This document shows, in pieces, positions 1-9,949 of a stretch of DNA of 64,000 bases; the stretch's first letter is position 1; each line of letters opens with the position of its first letter. The DNA is taken from assembly GCF_031755915.1 (NCBI RefSeq), contig NC_083387.1, positions 16,575,001-16,639,000 on the forward strand, read 5' to 3'. The notes under the pieces were generated by a model that made no database searches, was not told where the DNA came from, and saw only the letters and a list, made by a program, of their open reading frames with translations. A program made the translations under genes and the position numbers. This DNA comes from Ziziphus jujuba. Lineage: Eukaryota; Streptophyta; Magnoliopsida; Rosales; Rhamnaceae.

Positions 1-1972
1 GGAAAGTTCCGGATTTTGTATGCTCTCGGGTTTGCTCTCTTTTCTCACCCCTATCTCAGCTTTTTCTTGGTCTTTCCACTCAATATGAACCTTAGAACCC
101 TTACCTTGGTCAGCAACCTCAATCTTACCTTCTTGAATGGATGGTGAAGCCGTTGGTGCCATGCTTGCTTTTTCCTTGAGCTTTTCGGCTTCTCTCCTTT
201 GTTGCATTTGTAATTGGTCCTTGTAAACCTCTTTAGGAGATAATGGTTCCAGCTTGATCTTCTTCCCTTTAAACCTGAAAACAATACTATTTTCTCGACC
301 AAAATGAGTAGCATCTTTATCAAATTGCCATGGTCTACCTAATAGTATATGTCCAGCAATCATAGGTACAATATCACATAAAACTACATCCTCATATCTA
401 CCTATATTAAATTTTACTTTGGCTTGTTTGTTTACTTTCATCTCACCACTATCATTAAGCCATTGTAATCTATAAGGTTCTGGATGTTTAATTATTTTCA
501 AACCTAATTTATCAACTACAAGATTACTTATCACATTAGTACAACTCCCACTATCTATAATCATGCTACAAATTTTACCTTGTATTTCGCAGCGAGTGTG
601 GAAGATATTTTCTCTTTGTATCTGCTCTTCATCCTTGTAGACAGCAAGTACTCTCCTTGAAACCAAGCTTAACTCGGCATTAGATGCATCTACAGGTTCG
701 GTTTCATCTTCATTACAAGCCTCCTCTTGCTCGGTTTCAGCCCCACTTTCTTCACTTGCGGATTCCAACTCACCATCACCCTTTAATACCATGATTCTTC
801 TATTTGGGCATTGGCTGGATATGTGTCCTCTTCCTTGGCACTTAAAAAAAATTATTTCTCTAGATTTTTGAGGTTTAGGATCAAATTTTATCTCACCTCT
901 AAATGCTTGGACAGATTCGGTATTGACCTCTCTTCTTGGCCGGTTGGTTGATTCTTCTCCTAATTTCGGCCTCAACTTGTTTTCATAAGTGGAATTATTT
1001 TTCCAGCCACTTGAACTTGTCCTTCCACTGCTAGAAACTCCTCCAAACCGTGTACTAACACCCCTCCTCTTGAATTGGTTCTCAAGTTTAATGGCTACAT
1101 GCAACATCTCCTCCAATTCCAAGTATTGTTGTAATTCAAGTTGGTTGGCAATGTCACGGTTTAACCCTCCAAGAAATCTTGCCATTGTTGCCTCCCTATC
1201 CTCCCTCATGTTTAACCTCATCATTAACATCTCCATCTCTTTGTAATAATCCTCCACGGACCTACTTCCTTGAGACAAAGATTGAAGCCTTTGATGCAGC
1301 AACCTTTGGTAATGGGATGGCACAAACCGCTTCCTCATGACTCCTTTCATTTGTCGCCATGTTGTAATTAAGTCTTCACCAACCATCCTTTGGGTGCTTT
1401 GCTCATTTATCCACCATTGGAGTGCATAATGGCCAAACTCCATTGCTGCCATCTTCACCTTCTTACCTTCCGAATAGTTGTGGCAGTGAAAAATCATCTC
1501 CATTTTCTCTTCCCACTCCAAATAAGCTTCAGGATCACTTTTACCCATAAAAGGTGGGATATTAACCTTGATATTTCCCAAATCTTCATCTGTATCCTCC
1601 CTCCTATATCTCCCACGGCCAGCTCTATCTTGGACAGCAAAGGTTTTGTCCATACCTTCCTCAAAGTCACCGTCCAATGGCTCCTCATCAAATCCTCTCT
1701 CGGCCTCTCGCGACCTCCTCGTCCTCGGCCTCGTCCTCCATGGAATTCTTGCCTATTTCTTGTATTCGGCCTTCCTTGTGAGGCTTCTAATCTTCCCACT
1801 CTTTATTTACATGCTCAAATTGAGCACTCGTCCGCTGTATTGATTCCAAAATAGTTCTCAAGTCCACTTGGTCTCCACTTCCGGTAGCTCGGTCATCGCC
1901 ATGAAATGCTACGGACTCTTCCTCATTGATCCTCAAGGGTGGATCCCCTCTTCTTATTCTAGAATCTGCCAT
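1..1972 (-). pseudogene. Gag-protease region of a family A Ty3-type LTR retrotransposon, cut by the window edge
   Basis: On the minus strand an ATG at 1972-1970 opens a gag reading frame. A TAG near 1787 and a second frame change near 1700 interrupt it. From about 1700 to the window edge I find no stop. The frame contains a retrotransposon gag domain (about 1560-1080), a zinc knuckle near 850-810, and an aspartic protease with the motif IIDSGS near 545-565, followed by LLGRPWQF near 330. The knuckle has lost its first cysteine (FFKC where the sister copy has CFKC). In the family, Gag packages element RNA and the protease matures Gag-Pol. The two frame breaks near the start suggest a dead copy. 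Its own pol lies outside the window, so autonomy cannot be judged. Confidence 0.8.
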
Positions 1973-3097
1973 GTTAGTAAAATACAACAAAAATAAAATA
2001 AATCCTCACAATATTCACTCCCTCACCTGTTTTACTCAAACAAGGTCTCGACACTCGTGTTTGCACACTAGTTTCGGCTTTTACCCTCTTTTAAGCTCAC
2101 ACACTCTTGCCTTTTTCCACTCAATGAATTATCTCAAAGTTCTAATTAAAACACCCACAAAACAGCAATTAGATCACTAGTATGTTTTAATTAAACTTAT
2201 CAACAAAACAGTAGCAAAAAGTAGGCAATACCGAAAGAATCCAACAAATCCTAATTTTTCGGCTTTCTAGACAAGAAAACACAAAATAATGGGAAAACAT
2301 TGGAATTTTTGAAAACTGCACCAGATGGTAGTAGATTATGAGTTCAAGAATAAAAATCCAGAAAAAGAAATTCAAATACGAACAAGAATCAAAGAGAACA
2401 AAAATATAGAATAGTTGTTGGTTGTTGTTCTTTGTAATTCAAGTTTTTGTATCAATTCCTTTAACTAATTTTAATCCAAAAAATTTAAACACCCAAAATC
2501 CAAATATCCAGCAGCAAAAATAATTTCCCAGCAACTCAAATATTGAATAAATAATCAAAAACCAGCAGCTCCAACAATTTCCAGCAAACAAATCAAACTC
2601 CAACAAACTGAATTTTTTTTTTTTTTTATTCGACTTTACCTCTTCCTTTTTTTTTTTTCACTCACAGAACACAAACAACTGCAGTAGCAAGAATAATTAC
2701 CAAAATTGCAATTCCAACTCCAAAACAAACACCAAACCCGTGACCTCCAAATAAACAGAATGTGCAGTTTTTTTTTTTTTTAAATGTTGCCGCAAACTCC
2801 TTTTTTTTTTTTTCTTTTTTTGTGAATATATGAATGCAAATATTTAAGACTAAAACAGCAAAGAAAAATCAACAAAAACCAAATTAACAAGAACAATGAT
2901 AAAAGACAACCAACAAACTAGGAAACAAAAATACGATAAAACTAAGAAATCCTAATTCAACTAGGAATTAAATTTTTTTTTTTTTAAGATGCTGAACGTG
3001 TATAGGATGGATGCAACCTTAACCTAATGCTAAAATTGCAGAATAACACAAAAAGAAATAAAGCAAATAAAGATAGATCAAACCTGAACAAAATTTA
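1973..3097 (-). mobile_element. Untranslated leader of the minus-strand family A element
   Basis: This 1.1-kb stretch separates the primer site from the gag start. It is AT-rich with several poly-T and poly-A runs (about 2609-2625, 2768-2780, 2800-2818, 2970-2984) and no plausible coding frame. The segment near 2160-2215 matches, on the opposite strand, the last bases of the window near 63955-64000. That identifies both as the leader of the same family. Confidence 0.7.
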
Positions 3098-3111
3098 GCT
3101 TTGATACCAAA
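3098..3111 (-). other. Primer-binding site of the family A element (tRNA-Met type)
   Basis: Read on the minus strand, this is TTTGGTATCAAAGC, directly after the LTR end. It differs by one base from the usual plant initiator tRNA-Met site TGGTATCAGAGC. It primes minus-strand DNA synthesis in LTR retroelements. Confidence 0.75.
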
Positions 3112-3965
3112 TGATACGAACCTAGGACGACCTGCTCCTAAACCCGTATTATATTAGCCTGGATCTTTAATTAAGTTCAAGTTCTAATGGAATGGACCTC
3201 AACCCCTAACCAACCTGTGGTTAGAATCCTTGTTATAATGTAGACGCCACAATAGGGGATGGAAAACCTATTGATAAGTCAAGCTAAAACAACCAATTCT
3301 CTAATGGTGTTTTAGGTGTTCTCAAAGAACAAAGAGATAATTAATCTCACAAGTATTTTTTTAATCAAATCAAAGTTTAAAGTTATCTTATTAATGAAAA
3401 ATAAGCCTTTAAATAGGTTTTGAGAGAAACAAAATAAACCCTAAAAACCCTAGGAAAAACCGGCCACTCAATGAAGAATTCTACCTTGGCCGAAACTTTC
3501 CTTTTCCTAATCTAATTTGGATTAATTAATTCCTTTATTTTGACTTAGGAATTAATTAATTTACAAAGAAAATAATAAAATAATAACTTTCCTAATCTTA
3601 TTTGTCCAGAAAATAAATAAATAGGAACTAAAAATAATGGTAGTTTCCTAAAACAAAAAGTAGAATAAAATTAGGAAACTAAAATACTAGCTTTTTGACT
3701 ACATTGACTTTGACCAATTCTTTGACCCAAGTGAGCTCCAAATCAGCTTCAATATGCTTTTTAGGATGCCAAATAAGCTTATTGTGAAGTTCCTCACGTT
3801 GCCCTTGCTTGGAAGTAAGAGAAAAGGCTAATACAGTAAAATACAGTAAAGCCCGCGAAGAATACAGCAAATCCGGCCTTTCCTTCTCCTTGTGCGCAAA
3901 CCTCCTTGTTGGTTGGCTTTGAAGCTGCTTAGGCTGGTTTCTATGACTCATCCTCCATATAAATT
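3112..3965 (-). repeat. Family A LTR flanked on both sides by internal element sequence
   Basis: The minus-strand LTR ends TCGTATCA at 3112, immediately before the primer site. It aligns with the plus-strand LTR at 5467-6242: both share an AT-rich middle, a block near CACCTAAAACACCA and a conserved end near CCTAGGTTC. The outer end is uncertain and lies somewhere between about 3950 and 3990. On the minus strand, pol-tail sequence lies upstream and primer site plus gag lie downstream. One LTR therefore serves two tandem internal regions. A 90-codon frame inside it is not a gene. Confidence 0.75.
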
Positions 3966-4100
3966 AAACCCATAAAGATGGGGTTCCAATTCATACAACC
4001 CGGCCTCTTTATTGTTACCAAAAACGTCACCCGACCCCGTTTTGGCTTCTATTGCTTGTATGAGTAAAACAGGCCTTTGTTCTTTAGATATGGCCAACCC

Positions 4101-4255
4101 CTATTGACTATGACTTATTCCTTGTATGAAGACAGCAAGATTGTCCTTGAACTTCTTGGCTTGGGCCCTAGTGATCGGCCCCACCTTCATTTGTAATGGG
4201 TCAGCACCCCAGCGGGTTGTTGGTCGAGCTGTCTCGGGTGGATTCGCATCAATAG
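4101..4255 (-). pseudogene. C-terminal pol tail of a family A element, minus strand
   Basis: The minus strand encodes the characteristic end of this retroelement family's polyprotein, containing WGADPLQMKVGPITRAQAKK and a following FIQGI block, then a stop near 4101. The same tail occurs at 5150-5376, 8740-8860 and 9632-9945. At about 4250-4258 the sequence switches to plus-strand protease sequence, so the rest of this copy is missing. Confidence 0.75.
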
Positions 4256-5376
4256 ACCATGGCAATTTGATAAAGATGCTACTCATTATAGTCGAGAGAA
4301 TTGTATTATTTTTAGATTTAAAGGTAAGAAGGTTAAGCTGGAGCCATTGACCCTGAAGGAGGTTTTTAGACACTAACTACAAATGCAACAATGGAGGGAA
4401 GCCGAAAGGCTCAAAGAGAAGGCTAGTATGGAACCAACGGTTCCACCATCCATTCAAGAGGGAAAAGGTGAGCTTGCTGTCCAAGGTAAATCCTCTAAAA
4501 CCTAGGTTGAGTGGAAAAATTATAATAAACCCAAGAGTGAGAAACTTGGAGAAGCAGCCGAGTGTGATGCAAAATTCAATGAAACCATGAGTGATAAAGG
4601 AAAAGAAAGAAAAGAAAGGAAAAATAAAAAATTTTTATTTTAGTTTTGGGGATGTTAATAAATCCATCTTGAGTAAGAAACCATTGCTGGTCATGAAGTA
4701 TAAAGATGCTTATTTAAAGATGCTTTTGTTGTTTAGAACTTTATCTGCATTGTTGAGAGCTTAACTCTGTGGCAATTTGAAAATTAAGAAGAGATTATTT
4801 ACTAAATTTAAAAAGTGTAATTTTTGCCATAATGAGCATGTATTTTTATATTTTGTTGTCATGGTGTTTGACCCAGGAGATTTGATTTAGTTGCACTTAC
4901 GAAAGGAAAGGTTTCCAAAACAAAGGAAGTTAAAGCTTATGCCGTGCGTGGATGGACCTTTTCAAGTTTTTGAGCAGATTATTGAAAATGCTTACAAACT
5001 TAACTTACTGGGTGAGTATAATGTTAGTGATACATTTAATATTGCTGAATTATCTTCTTTTGCTGCAGGTGATGAATTTGATTTGAGGAAAAATCCTTTT
5101 CAAGAGGAGGGGAATGATGTGATTCCACCCGTGCCTGTTCAACTGATTACAGGCTGGGGTACAGGTCCTATACAAATAAAGATGGGGCCAATCACTATGG
5201 CACAAGTTAAGAGATTTAAGAATAAATTTTCTGGATTTATTCATGGCATGATTCAATCTCTAGAGGGCATGACAATATCTGAAGATACAAGACCCGTTTT
5301 AAGCCTCCAAGCGGTGGAGACCGATACGGACCCGAGTAGCTATTTTCGTACAAATTTAGGCTCTGGGCAGCAATGA
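4250..5376 (+). pseudogene. Protease end plus rearranged pol remnant of a family A element, plus strand
   Basis: The plus strand starts abruptly within the protease (RPWQFDKDATH near 4255) and runs through the lysine/glutamate-rich linker. It then shows a pol remnant at about 4690-4890, followed by an open 161-codon frame (4891-5376) that is the integrase C-terminal region (LHLRKERFPKQRK) and the pol tail. Most of reverse transcriptase, RNase H and integrase is absent. Several stops precede 4891. The order of surviving pol pieces matches the copy at 8290-8860, so the rearrangement predates both copies. Confidence 0.75.
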
Positions 5377-5466
5377 ATGGTTCCAAAACTTCATGAAATC
5401 AATGAATATCATTAAGAGGACATGGAATCTAGCCAAGGTAGAATCAAAAGCATCTAAAAAGGATTT

Positions 5467-6242
5467 GTACTGACAGCCTCTCAATTTGGCCGAAAATGTG
5501 CTGTTTTGCCGCTGATTTTGACTTTTCTTCTTGTTGACTTATTCCAATCAAGGGCCAACATGTGTGAATCATTATTAATCATATTTGGCATCCTATAAGG
5601 CATATGGAAGCTAATTTGGAGCCCCAAAAAGCTAGAGATTGGTCAAAGATACCTTAGTAGTCAAACTAGTCAACTAGTTTCCTAATTTGATTTTGACTTT
5701 TCGTTTTAGGAAATTAGTCTTTTATTTTTATTTTTATTTATTTATTTGCTGGACAAATAAGTTTATGAAAGTTATTATTTTAGTATTTCAACTGCAAATT
5801 AATTAATTCCTAATTCAAATTAAATAATCCAAATTAGTTTAGGAAACTAAGAAAAATTAGGCACTTTCCTTTTCTCTACTTTCTTTTTCTCAACACTTTG
5901 TGTTTAGCTTTGAATTAACTTTTTAGGGCTTTTTCTTTGTAATTTTAGCCTTTTTATAAGATTATTTTCAATGAGAAATCAACTTTGAATTTTATACAGA
6001 AAATTATTTTGTGAGATTGAATTTCTCTTTGTTCTTTTGAACACCTAAAACACCATTAGTGAATGAGTGTTTTTGTTTGACTTATCAATAGGATATCCAT
6101 CATCTATTGGGACGTCTTTATTATACCAAGGTTTCTAATCACAGCTTGGTTAGGGGTTGAGGTGACCATTAGAACTTGAACATAATTAGATCCGGGCTAA
6201 TATAATACAGGTTTAGGAGCAGGTCATCCTAGGTTCATATCA
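5467..6242 (+). repeat. Family A LTR, plus strand
   Basis: The element starts TGTACTGACAG, after a purine-rich AAAAAGGA tract, and ends CATATCA at 6242. That gives about 776 bp with TG...CA ends. It separates the pol tail ending at 5376 from gag sequence beginning at 6243. It is therefore an LTR shared by two tandem internal regions, as on the minus strand at 3112-3965. Confidence 0.75.
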
Positions 6243-8045
6243 TGCACCATTAAGAATTAATGAAGAGGAATCGATAGGATTTAAGGGTAATTCCCGAGCT
6301 TCGGGAAGTAGAGGTGAGCACACGGACATGATGGCACTCATGGAGCAATTACAGCAAATGAATACTCACTTTGATCACCTAGATCAAAGGATGGATGGGT
6401 TAGAAACATCACAAGCTGGGCTGAATCCAATGTTAGATGCACATGGTTGCCGAGGTTGAGGTTGAGGAGGCCGTGATTGACCTAGAGAAGAATTCGAGGA
6501 AGGTAACTTTGTAGCTGATTTTGAAGAGGGAGTAGATGATATTTTTGCTTATCAAGGAAGGCCAATTCGTGGGAGACCAGCAAGGAATAAGGATGATGAT
6601 CTTGAAAATATTAAGGTAAACATACCATCTTTTATTGAAAAAGTGATCCGGAGGGTTACCTAGAGTGGGAGGAGCAAATGGAGATGATATTCGATTATCA
6701 TAACTATTTAGAGACTAACAAGGTAAAAGTGGAAGCTATGGAATTTGGATATTATGCACTCCAATAGTGGACAAATGAGCAAAGTACCTGAAGAAGAGCT
6801 GGAGATGAACCTATTACTACTTGGCAACAAATGAAAAGAGCCATGAGAAAGAGGTTTGTACCGACCCATTACCATAGGTTGCTGCATCAGAGATTCCAAT
6901 CATTATCACAAGGTAGTAGGTCCATGGAGGATTATCACAAGGAGATGGAGATGCTCATGATGAGATTGAACACGAATGAAGAAAGAGAAGCAACCATGGC
7001 ACGGTTTCTAGGTGGATTGAATCAAGAGATAACTAATCAACTGGAATTACAACAATATGTGGAATTGGAAAAGATGTTGTATGTGGCTATCAAACTTGAG
7101 AATCAATTCAAGAGAAGGGGCACAAGTACATGGCTTTGAGGAGTATCAAATAGCGGGATATCAAATCCAAGTTTTTGGAGAAGCAATCTCACATATAACA
7201 ACAAGCCAAAGCCAAAACTAGGTGATGAAAGCACCAATCAGCTAAAAAGTGAGGCTAGAACCAAATCTGTCCAAGCACTAAGGAATGAATGTAAATATGA
7301 TCCTAAACCTTCTAGAGCCCATGATATTTTGTGTTTTAAGTGCTAGGGATGAGGACACATCGCTAGTCAATGCCTAAATAGGAAAATCATGGTGCTGAAA
7401 GGTAATGGTGAGTTAGAATCCGGAAGTGAGGAAAGTGGGGATGAAACCGAGCAAGAAGAGGAAGAACTTAAAGATGTAGCCGAGACCTTAAATGCTTCAC
7501 ATGCCAAATTGAGTTTGGTGTTTAGGAAAGTCTTGACCATATACAAATATGAGGATCAAATACAAAGAGAGAACATCTTTCACACTCGATATGAAATCCA
7601 AGGTAAGGTTTGTAGTATGATAGTTGATAGTGGAAGTTATGCAAATGTAATTAGTAATATTATTGTGCAAAATTAGGATTAACAACCATTAAGCATCCTG
7701 AACCATATAGATTACAATGGCATAATGATAGTGGTGAAATGAAAGTAAACAAACAAGCCAAAGTAAAATTTAACATTGATAAATATATGGATTTTTTTTG
7801 TGTGATGTTGTACCTATGCATGCCAGACATATTTTATTAGGTCGACCATTGCAATTTGGTAACGATACTATACATTATGGTCAAGAGAATGATATTGTTT
7901 TTAGATTTAAAGGTAAAAAGGTCAAGTTGGAACCATTGACTCCTAAGGAGGTATTTAGAGATCAGCTTCAAATACAACAAAAGAAGGAGGCCGAAAAGCT
8001 GAAAGAAAGAACTAGTGTTGCACCCACAGCTTTAATTATTATCTA
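6243..8045 (+). pseudogene. Decayed gag-protease of a family A element fused directly to its LTR
   Basis: Gag sequence starts at the base after the LTR end, at the codons for PLRINEEES. The sister copy at 1-3112 has 1.1 kb of primer site and leader between these points, and this copy has lost both, along with its ATG. Many stops and shifts interrupt the frame (for example in the Gly/Arg-rich segment near 6455-6480). Readable stretches include gag at 6831-7139, the zinc knuckle CFKC...GHIASQC near 7333-7375, an acidic region at 7389-7676 and the protease motif DSGSYANVIS near 7625-7655. The copy cannot prime reverse transcription. Confidence 0.8.
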
Positions 8046-8960
8046 AGAGGGCAAGACCGAACAAAAGCAGCCAGGTAAGTATCCTAAACTCAATGGTGAG
8101 GGGAAAAACAATGATAAAGCCGAGAGTGAGAAGAAACTTGAAGAAGCCAAGTGTGAGAGAAAACAAATGGAACCCGTGAGTGGGAAAGAACAAAAGAAAG
8201 AGAGAACAAAAGAAAGAAAAGAAAAAGAAAATGTTTTATCTTAGCTTAAATGAGCTTAAAAAGGAATTTATGAGCAATAAACCTATATTGATCATGATTT
8301 ACAAATTGCTTATTTAAAAATGCTTTTTTTGTGTAGAACTTTATATGCATTGCTGAGAACTTTGCTTAGTGGAAATTTGAAAATTTTGGAGAGATTATTA
8401 ACCAACTTTAAAAAGTGTGATTTCTGTAAAGATAAATTGGTATTTTTAGGATTTTTTGTGATAGTGTTTAACCTAAGAGATTGGGTTTGGTTACATTTAA
8501 GGAAGGAGAGGTTTTCCAAACAATGCAAGTCAAAGCTTATGCTTTGAGGAGATCGACCGTTTCAAGTTTCGGAACGGATCAATGAACATGCTTACAAACT
8601 TGACTTGCCAATGAGTATAATTTGAGTGCTACATCTATTGTTGCTGGTTTATTTCCTTTTGCTGCAGGTGATGATTTAGATTTGAGGGCAGATCCTTTTC
8701 AAAAGGAGGGGAATGATGAGAATCTGCCCGAACCCGCACAACGGACAACCTGCTGGGGTGCTGATCCATTACGGATGAAGATCGGGTCAATTACTAGGGC
8801 TCAAGCCAAGAGATTTAAGGACAACTTGGATGCTTTTATACAAAGAGTAATCAATTATTAAAAGGACTTGTCAATACTTGAAGATACGTAACCTGTTTTG
8901 AGCATCCAAGTGGTGGAAGCCGTTATAGACTTGGGTAGCTATTTTAGTGCAAATATGGAC
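8046..8960 (+). pseudogene. Rearranged pol remnant and pol tail of a family A element
   Basis: After a Lys/Glu-rich linker, three pol pieces follow in an unusual order at 8320-8547. First comes a stretch resembling integrase core (RTLYALLRTLLSGNLK). Next is a reverse transcriptase-like piece (FKKCDFCKDKLVFLGF). Last is the integrase C-terminal DWVWLHLRKERF. A pol tail (CWGADPLRMKIG at 8740-8860) ends the region. Roughly 2-3 kb of a normal pol is missing. The same order is seen at 4690-5376. I assigned the pieces from memory of Ty3 polyproteins, so an alignment should confirm them. Confidence 0.65.
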
Positions 8961-9066
8961 TTCGAGCAGTAACGAATGGATCCAACACTTCTTAGATTCA
9001 ATGGATATCATCAAGAGACCATGGAATCATGTACAAGTAGAATCAAAAGTACTTAAAACCAGCTTG

Positions 9067-9382
9067 TACGGACAACATCTCAATTTGACCGAAAATATGC
9101 TGTTTAGCCATTGACTTTGACTTTTCTTCTTGTTTAAGTAAGTTTGACTTATTACAATCAAAGGGCAACATGTGGGAACCATAGTAAATCATATTTGGCA
9201 TCCTAAAAGGAATATGGAAGCTGATTTGGAGCTTAAATTGGCCAAATATTGGTCAAAGATAGCAAGTGAAAAAGATAGTCAATTAGTTTCCTAATTTGAT
9301 TTTGACTTTTTATTTTAGGAAATTAGCTTTTATTTTGGTTTTATTTAATTATTTTGCTAGACAAATTAACTTAGGAAAGCTA
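9067..9382 (+). repeat. 5' part of a family A LTR, truncated at an inverted junction
   Basis: The sequence starts TGTACGGACAAC and aligns with the first 300 or so bases of the LTR at 5467. It stops near AGGAAAGCTAT at 9374-9382, where the sequence flips to the reverse complement of the same LTR. Confidence 0.7.
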
Positions 9383-9569
9383 TCTTTGACCAATTTCCAG
9401 TTTGTAAACGCTCCAAATCGTCCCATATGCAATTTATGATTCCAAATAGATTAATAATGATTCCCATATATTTCCTTTGATTGGAACAAAAAGAAAATGC
9501 TTAATCAACAAAATACAGCAAAGCCAACAGCAAATACAGCAAATTCGGCCAAAAATCTCTTCCATGCAC
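9376..9569 (-). repeat. 5' part of a family A LTR in inverted orientation
   Basis: The reverse complement of this stretch aligns with the LTR segment at 9085-9275 (shared GGTCAAAGATAGC, CAATCAAAGG and the CCGAA...TGCTG start). Together with 9067-9382 it forms an imperfect head-to-head LTR palindrome. The outer end is set at a TGCATGG start and is approximate. Confidence 0.65.
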
Positions 9570-9631
9570 GAATGGTCTCTTTGGTTGCTATTGCTTCCAC
9601 CTTGACTTGATTCAATGATCTTTTAGTGATA

Positions 9632-9945
9632 TCAATTGAGTTTCAGAAGTATTGAACCCATTCCTTGCTGCACGGGATCCACAAATGCACTAAAATAGCT
9701 ACCTAGGTCCATATTGGCCTCCATCACTTGGATGCTTAAAACAGGCTTTGAATCTTCAGATATTTTCAAGTCCTTTTGAGAATTGATAACTCCTTGTATG
9801 AAACCAGCCAAGTTGTTCTTAAATCTCTTAGCTTGTGCCCTACTGATTGGCCCAGTCTTCAACTGTATCGGATTAGCACCCCAGCAGGTTGTCGGTTGTA
9901 CAGGTACATGTGGATTCTCATCAACTTCCAACCAAGATCTAGACT
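9632..9945 (-). pseudogene. Pol tail of a third family A element, minus strand
   Basis: The minus strand encodes the family tail (CWGANPIQLKTGPISRAQAK, then FIQGVINSQKDLKISEDSKP and a stop near 9632). It precedes the inverted LTR at 9376-9569, as expected for the 3' end of an element. Sequence upstream of DENPHVPV, beyond about 9945, no longer resembles the family. Confidence 0.7.
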
Positions 9946-9949
9946 TATT

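Noticed and set aside
3679..3951. 90-codon minus-strand frame
   Set aside because: It lies wholly within a family A LTR and is not conserved in the other LTR copies.
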